Below are positions 1-9,167 of a stretch of DNA of 64,000 nt, one piece after another. The DNA lies in the NCBI RefSeq assembly GCF_000559085.1, contig NZ_JALN02000003.1, positions 1 through 64,000 of the forward strand, in the 5' to 3' direction. Positions within the stretch are counted from its first letter, which is position 1. Each line of letters starts with the position of its first letter. Source of the stretch: Mycolicibacterium aromaticivorans JS19b1 = JCM 16368 (GTDB lineage Bacteria > Actinomycetota > Actinomycetes > Mycobacteriales > Mycobacteriaceae). Under the pieces are notes generated by a model that did no database searches, had not been told where the DNA came from, and was given only the letters and a program-made list of their open reading frames with translations. The translations under genes and the position numbers were made by a program.

Positions 1-289
1 CCCACCCGCCTGGCCATTGTGCGCAGACTGGCCGCTGGCCCGCGCGCGTCGTCGAGCTGGTGCAAGCGGTGGGGTTGGCTCAGTCCACCGTCTCCAAACA
101 CCTTGCCTGCCTGCGGGAGTGCGGTCTGGTGGACTCCGCGCCGGTCGGCGGGCCTCGCTGTTTCGGCTCACGCAGCCCGCACTGATCGACGTACTGGCCT
201 CGGCCCAGATCGTGCTGGACGCCACGGGCGAGGCCGTGGCCGTCTGCCCGACCTACGGCATCGACGGCTGCGCCAACGAAACGCCATGA
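1..289 (+). pseudogene. ArsR/SmtB-family metal-sensing repressor, 5' truncated by the window and frameshifted
   Basis: The coding signal starts before the window and hops between reading frames. Frame 1 gives PTRLAIVRRLAAG, a second frame gives the winged-helix recognition segment VGLAQSTVSKHLACLRECG, and the last ~45 codons (FRLTQPALIDVLASAQIVLD) end at the TGA at 287-289. The order of helix-turn-helix, wing and C-terminal helix is that of CmtR/CadC-like repressors, which leave DNA when they bind Cd, Pb or Zn. At least two single-base indels are needed, near 48 and near 150, so it is a pseudogene or a sequencing artefact. Its stop overlaps the next ATG (ATGA), the usual coupling of a repressor to the transporter it controls. 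Confidence 0.7.
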
Positions 290-930
290 CCAACATCAGC
301 GGCGCACCCACGGACGCTGAAATCACGCGGCTCACCCGCAAGGCCCTACGCCTAGCGCGATTCACCATCGCCTACAATGTCGCCGAAGGCGTCATCGCTG
401 TAACAGCCGGACTGGTCGCTGGACTCATATCGGTCATCGGATTCGGATTCGACTCGGCCATCGAGTCCCTCACCGCGATCTTGGTCGCCCTGCGCCTGTC
501 CGCCCGCCTGCGCCACGGGGTCGCTGATGAACGTAAAGAACGTCAAACCCTGCGGCTCGTCGCCATCTCGTTCTTCATCCTCGCCGCCTACGTCACCATG
601 GAAGGCATCCGCAACATCACGACCGGCGAGAGGCCACACAGCTCCCCACTGGCGCTTATCCTGCTTGTGGCATCGCTCATCGTGATGCCCGTCTTGGCGG
701 CAGCGAAAAAGCGCATCGGGCTAGCCCTGCACGACAACCTCGTCCTGGCTGACGCCGCCCAGACCAAAATCTGCGTACTGCTCAGCATTTCCACCCTGCT
801 CGGCGTGGGCCTATTCGAACTCACCGGAGCCGCGTGGCTCGATCCGGCAGCTGGGTTCGTCATCGCTGCCTTCGCCATCCACGAAGGCCGCGAAGCGTGG
901 CACGGCGAACTGGTCTGCGACGACGACTAA
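286..930 (+). CDS. Cation diffusion facilitator (CDF)-type transporter
   Basis: A 214-residue integral membrane protein that probably exports a divalent cation such as Zn, Cd or Co by proton antiport. Hydrophobic helices lie near residues 25-55, 85-105, 118-140 and 165-195, and the early segment GFGFDSAIESLTA carries the aspartate and acidic pattern typical of CDF metal sites. It is shorter than usual CDF proteins (about 300 residues) and lacks the long C-terminal cytoplasmic domain, ending in CDDD. The ATG overlaps the stop of the upstream ArsR gene by four bases, so repressor and pump form one operon. Metal specificity cannot be read from the sequence. Confidence 0.75.
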   Translation: MTNISGAPTDAEITRLTRKALRLARFTIAYNVAEGVIAVTAGLVAGLISVIGFGFDSAIESLTAILVALRLSARLRHGVADERKERQTLRLVAISFFILAAYVTMEGIRNITTGERPHSSPLALILLVASLIVMPVLAAAKKRIGLALHDNLVLADAAQTKICVLLSISTLLGVGLFELTGAAWLDPAAGFVIAAFAIHEGREAWHGELVCDDD

Positions 931-1064
931 CCCTGTCACATCGACAACTACCGCAGTGCGCCACTATCGACGATTCACCGCCAGCACAAACGCGAGAGGC
1001 GCAGCCAGTGGACTGGACGCTAACTGGAAAGGCTGCGTCGATATTCGCCGTCACCAACATCGAC

Positions 1065-2446
1065 GGGACTGTGGATCTAACGGTGTTTCCGGCACTGACA
1101 CGCTGAGTGATGCTCGGCGAGAAAGGTGCCGTGATGACGACACTGGACGATGTGGCGAAGAAGAAGGCGGCTGAGCAGTCCGAAGGCCAGAAGGCTGCGG
1201 TCGAACTGGTCCGATTGGCCCAGGAGCAGGGCTTGTCGCTGACCGGGCCCGACGGGCTGCTCAAGCAGTTGACCAAGACGGTCCTCGAGACCGCGCTCAA
1301 TGAGGAGATGACCGAGCACCTCGGCTATGAGAAACACGACCCGCCCGAGACGGGGTCGGGCAACATCCGCAACGGCACCCGCACCAAGACGGTGCTGACC
1401 GACACCACCGGCCCGGTCGAACTTGACGTGCCGCGCGATCGGGCATCGACCTTCGAGCCTCAGATCGTCAAGAAACGCCAACGTCGCCTGAACGGCGTGG
1501 ACGAGGTCGTGCTGTCGCTGTACGCGAAGGGCTTGACCACCGGTGAGATCTCGGCGCACTTCGCCGAGATCTACGGGGCGTCGGTATCCAAAGAGACGAT
1601 CAGCCGCATCACCGACAAGGTGCTTGAGGAGATGAACGACTGGTCGGTGCGACCGCTGGATGAAACCTACGCCGCGATCTTCATCGACGCGATCGTGGTC
1701 AAGGTCCGCGACGGCCAAGTCGCCAACCGGCCGTTCTACGCTGCCATCGGGGTCACCCTGGCCGGGGACGCGACATCCTCGGCTTGTGGGCCGGCACGCG
1801 CGGGGAGGGCCGCCAAGTTCTGGATGAGCGTGCTCACCGACCTACGCAACCGCGGCATCAAGGACACCTTCTTCGTCGTCTGCGACGGCTCAAGGACTGC
1901 CGAGGTGGTGGGCAATGTGTGCCGCAGGCGATCGTGCAGACGTGCATCATTCATCTGCTGCGCAACACTTTTCGGCTCACGTCCCGCAAGTACTGGGACG
2001 AGATCAAGGGCGACGTCAAGCCGATCTACACTGCGGTCAACGCGACCGCGGCTCGGGCGGCGTTCGACGAGCTGGCCGAGAAATGGGGCAGCGCTACCCG
2101 GCAGTGATCCGGCTCTGGGACAACGCCTGGGCGGAGTTCATTCCGTTCCTGGACTACGACGTGGAGATCCGGCGAGTGATCTGCTCGACGAACGCGATCG
2201 AGTCGCTCAACGCCCGCTACCGCCGCGCGATCAAGGCCCGCGGACACTTCCCCTCCGAGCAGGCGGCGCTCAAGTGCCTGTATCTGGTGACCCGATCACT
2301 GGACCCGACCGGTGTCGGCAGGGCACGATGGACGATGCGGTGGAAACCTGCCCTCAATGCGTTCGCGATCACCTTCGCCGACCGATTCCCGGCAGCCGAA
2401 ACCTACTGATGAAAAACGCCGGAAACACCGTTAGCGAGATAGACCC
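1065..2446 (+). mobile_element. IS256-family insertion sequence, copy 1 (damaged)
   Basis: The element is 1382 bp. Its 29-bp ends both begin GGG and share the inner block CTAACGGTGTTTCCGGC. It is flanked by a perfect 8-bp target duplication, ACATCGAC, at 1057-1064 and 2447-2454. The second copy at 49546-50932 is 1387 bp and nearly identical, in the same orientation. The 5-bp difference comes from single-base indels clustered between about 1768 and 2095. Confidence 0.93.
1134..2409 (+). pseudogene. IS256-family (Mutator-type) transposase, frameshifted copy
   Basis: The start is ATG 1134, seven bases after GAAAGG. The N-terminal half matches the intact copy at 49615 exactly in protein (MTTLDDVAKKKAAEQSEGQK onward, with catalytic-core segment YAAIFIDAIVVKVRDG). 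From about 1768 the frame is lost: compared with the intact copy there is a lost A near 1768, an extra C near 1810, then lost bases in short G and C runs near 1888, 1894, 1900, 1920 and 2093. The last part (FIPFLDYDVEIRRVICSTN and the NAIESLNARYRR glutamate motif) is readable in another frame. It is inactive unless these indels are sequencing errors. Confidence 0.9.
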
Positions 2447-3301
2447 ACATCGACGACATAGTCGTGTTGGCGGTGTTCTTTGGCCAAGCAGGGCCGTCAC
2501 GCGCAGCGGCAATTCGAGTCGTGTTGGGACAGTACGTCGGCTTCGCTGCGATCCTCGCCGTTTCCGTGGCCGGCGCACTAGGGGCTGAGCTTCTGCCAAG
2601 AGCAGCGATTCCGTATCTCGGGCTGCTTCCATTGCTGCTGGGGGTCCGTGCCGCATGGAAACTATGGCGTGAGCACGGCGAAGAGGACAACCCAAGGGAC
2701 GCTTCGCCGACCGACAAGGCTGGCGTCATGCAAATCGCCACCGTCACCTTCGCCAACGGCGGCGACAACATAGGCGTCTACGTGCCAGTGTTCTCGGTGA
2801 CAAGTTTCAGCGGCATGACTGGTTACGTCAGTGTCTTCTTGATTGGAGTGGCGTTCTGGTGCCTGGCCGGCTGGTACTTCGCTAGACACCCCGCTGTCGC
2901 ACGGATACTCACCCGCTGGGGCCATTTCATTCTGCCGGTCGTGCTCATCGGCATAGGCCTGGTGATTCTCATCGAAGGAGGCGCATTCGGTCTGTGAGGG
3001 GGTGGAGGGTGGCCCCTCTGCGCAGCCATGTCACGCCTCGTACGGCCAGCGTCTTCTCTCTCTCCGGCGCGTGTGCGTCCGCAATCCGTCCGCAGTAGCT
3101 TCTGTGACGCTCTCAATTCGTCAACGTCGCCAACCCGTTGAACTGCTATTTCTAACGTTCCCAACGCGCCCGACGGTGACAAACCTCCAAGTCGTCTCGT
3201 TCGCATCGAGAAGGTCATAGTCCGGTCCGGAATGGTGGCGGCGGCTGGTCTGGCCTTTGCCTTCCGGACACCACCGCCGCCGACGACGAGAAGAAGATGT
3301 C

Positions 3302-3391
3302 CGGTCTCAGTCATGTTGTCATCCGCCATCAGGGATAGTGTCAAGTCGACTGAGACAATCGCGGTCCTGTCGGTCTCAATGAAGTTGTCCT
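3302..3391. repeat. Pair of imperfect 20-bp direct repeats with a partial inverted copy between them
   Basis: CGGTCTCAGTCATGTTGTCA at 3302-3321 and CGGTCTCAATGAAGTTGTCC at 3371-3390 are direct repeats with four mismatches. The sequence GTCGACTGAGACA near 3345 is a partial inverted copy. Repeated end sequences of this type occur at IS21-like and related termini, but no transposase is attached here. Confidence 0.45.
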
Positions 3392-3399
3392 TAAGTTCG

Positions 3400-3613
3400 T
3401 AGGTGCAGTTACTGCGTGTTGTTACGTTGTGCTGTGACCCGAGTGGGTCGGGTGAGGCTGTGATTGTTGTTGCCGGCCTTTGGTGCGGCTTGAAATGACT
3501 GGCCGCCCGGCCTGCTTGGACTTCCTCGGGCTGCTGATTGAGATCTGCGATGTGATCGCTTGTTTAAGGAAACGCTGGCGGGGTTGTCCGTGTGGTTTGT
3601 GTTGGCAGACAAG
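3400..3613 (+). ncRNA. Candidate bridge (seek) RNA region of the IS110-family element
   Basis: IS110-group elements carry a structured guide RNA in the non-coding left end upstream of the transposase. This ~210-bp gene-free segment, continued by 4915-4928, occupies that position. It contains short self-complementary stretches such as the GGCCGCCCGGCC run near 3500. The RNA itself is inferred from position and family knowledge; I could not fold it. An IS3-family insertion now separates it from the transposase. Confidence 0.4.
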
Positions 3614-3658
3614 TGAGGTTCCCCCGGGAGCGTGGAGGCATCCACAATAGGGGTCGAG

Positions 3659-3950
3659 ATGCCAGAGAAACGCAAGAAGTACGACCGGGCGTTCCGTGAG
3701 GGCGCGGTGCGGATCGTGCACGAGACAGGGAAGCCGATCGCGGCGATCGCGCGGGAGCTCGGGGTCAACGAGGGGCACCCTCGGGAACTGGGTGACCCGG
3801 GACCGCGAGGCCCGGGAGGGGCGCGGGGAGTTGACCCGCGATGACATGGACGAGCTCAAGCGCCTGCGCAGCGAGAACGCCGAGCTGCGGATGGAGCGCG
3901 ATGTCCTCAAGCGATCCGTGGTCCTGTGGGTGAAGGAGGCGACGAAGTGA
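3659..3950 (+). pseudogene. IS3-family transposase OrfA, one frameshift
   Basis: A helix-turn-helix protein of about 96 residues that recognises the IS ends. It reads [20 protein letters not shown], then [13 protein letters not shown], then shifts frame near 3775 where GAGGGG appears to hold one G too many. It continues as [19 protein letters not shown] and a leucine-zipper-like segment ([19 protein letters not shown]) used for multimerisation. The stop overlaps the start of orfB. The frameshift is a single base in a G run. Confidence 0.8.
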
Positions 3951-4880
3951 GCGTGGCACGCTTTGTCGCTGACCAGAGGACCAAATACCGAGTGCCCCAT
4001 ACGTTTACCTGTGCGCTGCTGGGAATCAGTGTGTCGTGGTTCTACAAGTGGCTGGCCCGCGCCGGCGACCCTGATGGGGTGCACACCGACTCTGATCGGC
4101 GACGCGCCGCCCTCGACGAGGCGGTCCACACGGCCTTCAACACAGCCAAGGGGTTGCATGGTTCGCCGCGGCTGGCGGCCGATCTGCGCGATCTGGGCTG
4201 GACGGTGTCGGAGAAGACGGTGGCCGACTCGATGCGCCGTCAGCACCTGGTGGCACGTAAGAAGCGGCGCCGAGGAGGCTGCACTCGGACTGACAAGACC
4301 GCACCGAAGTTCCCCGACCTGCTCAAACGCAACTTCACCGCCGCTAGGCCGAACCAGAAATGGGTAGGCGATATGACCGAGATCCCGACTGCTTCCGGGA
4401 AGCTGTATCTGGCCACGGTGATCGATTTGTACAGCCGGCGGTTGCTCGGGGCGGCCACCAGTACCCGCGCGGATGCCGGGTTGGCGTGTGCGGCCGTCCA
4501 GATGGCCGTGGCCACCCGGGGAGGCCCGCAGGCCATCTGGCGCGACGAGGAGGCCCAGCGGGTCATCTTCCACACCGACCGTGGCGCCACCTACACCGCC
4601 AAGGCGTTTCGGCGGCTGTGTGCCACACTCCGGGATCCGGCAGTCGATGGGACGAGTGGGATCGTGTTTCGACAACGCCGCCGCCGAAGCGTTCTTCTCC
4701 TCGCTGGAGTGGGAAGTCCTGTCCCGCAACACATTCAGTGATACCATCCAAGCGCGGGCCGTCGTCATCGACTGGTGCTACACGTTCTACAACCACCAAC
4801 GCCGACACAGCGCCGCCGACGGGCTCTCACCCGTCAACTACGAGATCAGGGAACAACAACCGAAGCCGCAAGCGGCTTAA
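3947..4880 (+). pseudogene. IS3-family transposase OrfB (DDE integrase), one frameshift
   Basis: The start is GTG 3947, overlapping the orfA stop (GTGA). It contains the HTH_21 region (GLHGSPRLAADLRDLGW), then the DDE catalytic core: first Asp in KWVGDMTEIPT, second in VIFHTDRGATYTAKAF, and Glu in NAAAEAFFSSLEWE. Near 4633 an extra C (CTCCGGGATCC where CTCGGGATCC is expected) moves the last third into another frame, ending at 4880. Length after correction is about 310 residues, normal for the family. It is probably inactive as written. Confidence 0.8.
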
Positions 4881-4928
4881 GAAACCCTCCACGATCTCGG
4901 GGGAACCACACAAGCGAAAAGGATTGCG

Positions 4929-6136
4929 ATGGCGACAGACCGGTTGTGGCTGGTGTGGATGTCGGCAAGGAGCAGCATTGGGTGTGCGTGGTCGACGGCA
5001 GCGGGGCAGTGGTGCTGTCCCGCAAGCTGTCCAATGATGAGGATCCGATCCGTGCCCTGGTCGCAGAGATCGATGCTTTGGCTGATCAGGTGTGCTGGAC
5101 AGTGGATCTGAGCACGGTCTATGCCGCGTTGCTGTTGACGGTGCTTGCCGATGCCGGCAAGACGGTTCGGTACTTGGCTGGCCGCGCGGTGTGGCAGGCA
5201 TCGGGGACCTACCGTGGCGGGGAAGCCAAGACCGACGCCAAAGACGCCCGGGTCATCGCCGATCAATCTCGGATGCGCGGGCAGGATCTACCGGTATTGC
5301 ATCCTGACGACGACCTGATTGCCGAACTGCGGATGTTGACCGCGCACCGCGCTGATCTGGTGGCCGATCGCACACGCACGATCAACCGGCTTCACCAACA
5401 GCTGGTCGCTCTATGTCCGGCGCTCGAACGCGTCGCCCAACTCCGCTCAGACCGAGGCTGGGTCGTGCTGCTGGCGCGCTATCAGAGGCCCAAAGCCATT
5501 CGGCAAAGCGGTGTTTCACGCCTGAGCCGGATGCTAACCGATGCAGGTGTTCGAAACGCAGCCATGATCGCCTCGGCTGCGGTGGCTGCTGCCAAGACGC
5601 AAATGGTCCGACTGCCCGGTGAAGGCGTGGCCGCCGGGCTGGTCGCCGACCTGGCGAAGGAGGTGATCGCCCTCGATGAGCGCATCAAGACCACCGACGC
5701 CGACATCGAGGACCGATTTCGCCGCCATCCGCTCGCCGAAGTGATCACCAGCATGCCCGGTATGGGATTCCGTCTGGGCGCGGAATTCCTGGCCGCGGTC
5801 GGTGATCCCGCTTTGATCGGCTCGGCCGACCAACTGGCCGCCTGGGCCGGGCTGGCGCCGGTGTCGCGAGACTCCGGTAAACGCACCGGACGACTACACA
5901 CCCCGCACCGATACAGCCGTCGGTTGCGGCGCGTGATGTACATGTCGGCGTTGACCGCAGCCCGCTGCGACCCCGACTCGCGGGCCTACTACCAGCGCAA
6001 ACGACAACAAGGAAAACGGCCGATCCCGGCCACGATCTGCCTCGCTCGCCGCCGCACCAACGTGCTCTACGCACTCATCCGAGACAACCGCAGCTGGCAA
6101 CCAGAATCACCCCAAATCGCGCCTACGGCAGCTTGA
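4929..6136 (+). CDS. IS110-family RNA-guided transposase (DEDD), apparent frameshift at codon 2
   Basis: A recombinase of about 400 residues with an N-terminal RuvC-like DEDD domain (VAGVDVGKEQHW, VDLSTVYAALL, KTDAKDARVIADQ) and a C-terminal Transposase_20 domain (ITSMPGMGFRLGAEFLAAVGD) that carries the serine used for strand exchange. The probable start is ATG 4929, six bases after AAAAGG. Its frame differs from the body by one base: ATGGCGAC would need to be ATGGGCGAC. Otherwise a GTG at 4946 could start it in frame. The upstream IS3 insertion removes its native leader, so expression may depend on that element. Confidence 0.85.
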
Positions 6137-6325
6137 CACAGACATTGAGAGTCATTTCCGTAATGGCCAAGCTCAGTGCACCGGAATCGGAATTCATTCT
6201 TCCGCGCGAGTTGAGCGATCGGACGTATCAACCGAACGTGGGCGCTGTCAGCCCGCATCTTTGTCGGTATCGAGCAACGACAGCTGATGGGCCTTGCCCC
6301 CATGTAGTGGACACGGGATTTGTGG

Positions 6326-7225
6326 TTATGCGGCTTCGGGCAGCGTAGCCGGTGTCAGGTTCCTTTCGTAGGTCGCGGGGCTGGAATGACGGCAGTAGGA
6401 GTGCCGTCGTGTGGTGTTGTAGCGGGCCAGCCACCGAAAGACCTCACGGCGGCAGATCGCCGCGTCCGGCCAGCAGGCACGGTCTTGCAGAATCTCGCGC
6501 TTGAGGGCGGCGTTGAACGATTCGGCCAACGCGTTATCGGCACTTGACCCCACCGCACCCATCGACTGGACGACCCCCAGATCGCGGCAGAGATTCGCGA
6601 AATCCCGTGAGGTGTACTGACTTCCATGATCTGCATGGAATATTGCACCAGCCAGTGAACCCCGCAGTGCAGCAGCGGCTTTGAGCGCATCGATGACCAG
6701 TTCGGTGCGCATGTGATCGGCGATCGCCCACCCGGCGACCCGCCGTGAACAGCAGTCGATCACGGTGGCCAGGTACAGGTTGGCGCCGGTCGCCAATGGC
6801 AAGTAGGTGATGTCGCCGACGTAACGGGTGTTGACCTGCGCGGCGGTGAAATCGCGTTTGAGCAGGTCGGGGACCTTCTGGTTCGCCGGGTCCGCCACGG
6901 TCGTCTTGACCCGACGTCGGCGTCGATAACCGGCGATCCCGGCGCCGCGCATCACCCGAGCCACCCGCTTGTGGTTGACCCGCTGCCCCTCGGGCGCACC
7001 GTCGTTGAGCTCGGCGGTGATCCGCGGCGCCCCGTAGGTGTTGTCCTCGTCGTGGACGGCGCGGATACGCTCGGCCAGCGCCTCGTCAGCAGCCCGACGG
7101 GCCGCTCGTCCGTCAGCACCGGCCAACCACGCGTAGAACGACGAACGCGCAACCTCGACGACTGCGCAGAGCCACTTCACCTCGAAGGCGTGCAGGTGGT
7201 CGGCGACAAACTGAAAGCGGCTCAC
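6326..7225 (-). CDS. IS3-family transposase OrfB (DDE integrase), copy A
   Basis: A 299-residue catalytic subunit. HTH_21-like segment near residues 60-95 (DNTYGAPRITAELND), then the rve core with catalytic residues visible in RYVGDITYLPLA (Asp), AIFHADHGSQYTSRDF (Asp) and DNALAESFNAALKRE (Glu). The GTG start overlaps the orfA stop, so the two are translationally linked or joined by programmed frameshifting. It differs from copy B by single substitutions (WPDAA here, WPNAA there). The frame is intact and it is probably functional. Confidence 0.93.
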   Translation of the reverse strand: MSRFQFVADHLHAFEVKWLCAVVEVARSSFYAWLAGADGRAARRAADEALAERIRAVHDEDNTYGAPRITAELNDGAPEGQRVNHKRVARVMRGAGIAGYRRRRRVKTTVADPANQKVPDLLKRDFTAAQVNTRYVGDITYLPLATGANLYLATVIDCCSRRVAGWAIADHMRTELVIDALKAAAALRGSLAGAIFHADHGSQYTSRDFANLCRDLGVVQSMGAVGSSADNALAESFNAALKREILQDRACWPDAAICRREVFRWLARYNTTRRHSYCRHSSPATYERNLTPATLPEAA

Positions 7226-7554
7226 CAGTTCGTCTCCCCGGCGAAATATTTGGCCGCCGACCGCAAGATGTCACGCTCGGTGGACAACCGCGCCTCGGTG
7301 GCGCGTAACGCCTTGACCTCACTGCGGAGGCGGGCCAGCTCCTGCTCAGGGCTCTCGGCCCCTAGCACAGGCTCGGCCACTACGACACCGCGGCGGTGCC
7401 GAATCGGCACCCCGGCCGACTTGCACCACGCCGAGAGCGTGGCCTCGCTGACACCGAGCTCGGCAGCGATCTGGGCGATCGTCGCGCCCTCGGTGTCCCG
7501 GTAGAGCGCGACCGCGTCACGCTTGAACTCATCGGGGTAATTTTTCCTTGCCAT
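7222..7554 (-). CDS. IS3-family transposase OrfA, copy A
   Basis: A 110-residue DNA-binding subunit starting MARKNYPDEFKRDAVALYRD. The helix-turn-helix spans about residues 22-50 (TIAQIAAELGVSEATLSAWC), followed by a charged coiled coil near residues 70-105 (ELARLRSEVKALRATEARLS). It ends four bases into orfB. Intact, whereas the orfA of copy B is split by an IS256-type element. Confidence 0.93.
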   Translation of the reverse strand: MARKNYPDEFKRDAVALYRDTEGATIAQIAAELGVSEATLSAWCKSAGVPIRHRRGVVVAEPVLGAESPEQELARLRSEVKALRATEARLSTERDILRSAAKYFAGETNW

Positions 7555-7626
7555 CGGGTTGGATCATCTCGCTTCCCCCAGCACATTCCTGGGATTGAGC
7601 GTGTCCAACACACGGGGTCAAGTCCC

Positions 7627-8190
7627 GATCGGGGTTGCGCGCCCAATAGATCGGCGTCCCTGGTCCGCTGCGATCGGTGCGGCGTCTTGACAGCTCGTCG
7701 ATGCTGAATCCGAATTCGTCGCCGAACAAGACCGCCACGCGCACGATCATGTCGACCTCCGCTTCCACCCGCACGCGATTGAGAATGTCGGGATCGCTGA
7801 TCTACCAAGCTGGCTCGACATCCGTCCCGTTGTCGAGTACGGCCTGGAAAGTGACGGATTGGCCGATGTCGTATTCGACGAGTGTTAGTCCATCGGGGCC
7901 AGTCCGCGTGTTGACGGCTTGGAGGAGCCCCGTCCAGTCGCACTCAACAAGCTCGCATTCGTGGACCGCCAGCCAAAGCCCAGGTCTTCGAACTGCGGTT
8001 CCAGATCCGCTTGAAAGATTGACATCTGAGCCGCTGCCCTACATATTTCTTGTGTTGGCGATGATGTAGTCACAGAGTTGTCGGTGCTTGACATCATTCG
8101 GCTCTGTCGAGGTCAGAAAGGCCATGTCGCTGGGCCCGTCAACCACCGCGTAATGCAAGGGGTTCACCCGCCGCGGTCACCTTCGGTCAC
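7627..8190 (-). pseudogene. Degenerate coding remnants beside IS3 copy A
   Basis: Minus-strand reading shows protein-like pieces without an intact gene. One is VNTRTGPDGLTLVEYDIGQS followed by VTFQAVLDNGTDVEPAW and a stop near 7802. Another starts MRVEAEVDMIVRVAVLFGDE, continues GFSIDELSRRR and IYWARNPDR, and runs into the IS end at 7626. I do not recognise either. The second piece is cut by the IS3 insertion. The rest up to 8259 holds no supported gene. Confidence 0.35.
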
Positions 8191-8259
8191 GATCAACCCG
8201 CCTCCCTGGGTAGTTCGAAGCTGTGGCTCCTATCCCTGACTCGACGCCGAGCTGAGCGT

Positions 8260-8883
8260 CTAGTCAGCGGGCGGCTTCTTCGGCTCGTGATCCGGAATTG
8301 CCATGCTGGTGGACTCCGATTCGCTGAGTGTCGTACGGGCTCGTCGCCGCCGCCACGCTTGCCATAGTGCGATGGCGCCACCCAATGCGAGGCCGGCGCC
8401 ACCTGCTGCGAGGATCGATGTCTTGGTGTCGGAGCCGGCCGCCGCCGGTGATTGTGGGGCAGAAGTAGTTGTCGGCGCGGCGCCGGACGTCGTGATCGGA
8501 GGTTGTGACCCAGCGGGAGGGCCGGCAATCGTGAATGTGTAGGAACCAGAAACCGGGTGCCCATCTGCTGAGACCACGCGGTAGCCAACGGTGTAAACGC
8601 CGCTCGTGGGGCGATCTGACCCGACGGTTGCGGAAATACGGGGCCCCTCGACTCGGGGCGGTCCAACTATCCAATTGCGACCGTCTGCGCTGTTGACGAC
8701 GACGGTTGCGAACGTTGGTTTGATGTCTTCGTTGAAGGTCAAGGTGATGACGCTCGGAGGCGTCGACACTGTGCTATCAGCGGAAGGGTCGGAGCTCACC
8801 AGCCCGGTGTGGGCCGAGGCAATCCCATTGCCTAGCCACCAAAGGGTCAGCGCCATCACGGTTGTGGCGAACGTGCGCATCAA
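8260..8883 (-). CDS. copC: CopC-domain copper resistance protein with C-terminal membrane anchor
   Basis: A 207-residue exported protein. A signal peptide (residues 1-24, ending NGIASA) leaves a mature N-terminus HTGLVSSDPSADS whose first histidine is the usual copper ligand of CopC. The beta-sandwich runs to about residue 120 and ends in the typical YRVVSADGHPVSGSYTF. A Ser/Thr/Pro-rich linker follows, then one membrane helix (ILAAGGAGLALGGAIALWQA) and an Arg-rich cytoplasmic tail. CopC binds or delivers copper outside the cell membrane. Here it lies beside envelope enzymes and close to an accessory cytochrome oxidase subunit, so copper supply is a plausible theme. Confidence 0.88.
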   Translation of the reverse strand: MMRTFATTVMALTLWWLGNGIASAHTGLVSSDPSADSTVSTPPSVITLTFNEDIKPTFATVVVNSADGRNWIVGPPRVEGPRISATVGSDRPTSGVYTVGYRVVSADGHPVSGSYTFTIAGPPAGSQPPITTSGAAPTTTSAPQSPAAAGSDTKTSILAAGGAGLALGGAIALWQAWRRRRARTTLSESESTSMAIPDHEPKKPPAD

Positions 8884-9167
8884 TTTTCACCGTCCTGTTC
8901 TTGCTCGCGCCCGGCTGGCTGTTGGCGGCGCGCTCCGAGTGTATGTTTCGACGTGTTGGGGATGGCGGGGCGGCCGTCGTGCACAGCTGTAGCACTCATC
9001 TGCTGCCCATGGTGCCGCGGCCATTCGGCCTAAATACGGCTGAAGGATTCAAAAATATTGGGGAAGTGAACCTTTCGCTTTGCGTTCGAGCCCGCCAAGA
9101 ATCTATCGCCACGCCCTGTTTGAGTGTCGCGGCGGGGGATGAGTTCATGGAAGCCGGTTGGTCGGCG
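8884..9167. other. Intergenic region between copC and the L,D-transpeptidase gene
   Basis: About 280 bases with no supported gene. It should hold the promoter of copC, which is read on the minus strand. I see no TACGTAG palindrome here, unlike the neighbouring promoters. Confidence 0.5.

Larger units (their letters stand above)
1008..2997 (+). pseudogene. cadD: CadD-family cadmium resistance transporter, split by an IS256-family insertion
   Basis: The gene starts at GTG 1008 (VDWTLTGKAASIFAVTNID) after a GAGAGG ribosome site, is broken after codon 19, and resumes at 2455 with DIVVLAVFFGQAG. Removing 1065-2446 and one copy of the 8-bp duplication ACATCGAC restores a continuous frame of about 199 residues ending at 2997, the usual CadD length. 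The rebuilt protein has several membrane helices and the motifs TNIDDIVVLAVFF and ANGGDNIGVYVPVF expected of CadD transporters. As it stands the gene cannot give full-length protein, although an internal GTG at 2464 could start a truncated one. It follows the ArsR-CDF pair, so the locus was a cadmium/zinc resistance cluster. Confidence 0.85.
2998..3613 (+). other. Gene-free stretch between cadD and the first IS3-family element
   Basis: I see no convincing gene here. The first 300 bases hold nothing recognisable. Two imperfect 20-bp direct repeats (see 3302-3391) look like the end of an unidentified mobile element. The last ~210 bases, rejoined to the sequence after 4914, lie directly upstream of the IS110-family transposase and are treated as its left non-coding end. 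Confidence 0.6.
3614..4910 (+). mobile_element. IS3-family insertion sequence (type 1) inside the IS110 element
   Basis: The ends are inverted repeats of about 25 bp: TGAGGTTCCCCCGGGAGCG at the left and, read from the right end, TGTGGTTCCCCCGAGATCG, both followed by TGGAGG. They begin TG and end CA. A 4-bp target duplication CAAG lies at 3610-3613 and 4911-4914. The element carries orfA and orfB. It differs from the two IS3-family copies at 6289 and 45859. Confidence 0.9.
3400..6150 (+). mobile_element. IS110-family element, split by an IS3-family insertion (boundaries approximate)
   Basis: The element comprises the left non-coding segment, an IS3-type element at 3614-4910, and the transposase ending at 6136. 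IS110 elements lack clear terminal inverted repeats, so neither end can be placed exactly from one copy. The right end is put shortly after the stop codon, before unrelated sequence leading to the element at 6289. Confidence 0.6.
6289..7626 (-). mobile_element. IS3-family insertion sequence, copy A
   Basis: The element is 1338 bp. Its terminal inverted repeats are GGGACTTGACCCCGTGTGT at the orfA end and GGGCCTTGCCCCCATGTAG at the orfB end, each continuing to TGGACACG. It is flanked by the 3-bp duplication GAT (6286-6288 and 7627-7629). A second copy, opposite in orientation and interrupted, lies at 45859-48693; without its insert it is also 1338 bp. Confidence 0.93.

Noticed and set aside
1107..2588. 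A 493-codon plus-strand frame through IS256 copy 1
   Set aside because: After about codon 220 the translation no longer matches the transposase. It is a frameshift product running past the IS end into cadD.
3422..4768. A 448-codon minus-strand frame across the first IS3-type element
   Set aside because: The transposase motifs are on the plus strand in two frames, and the terminal repeats fit that orientation.
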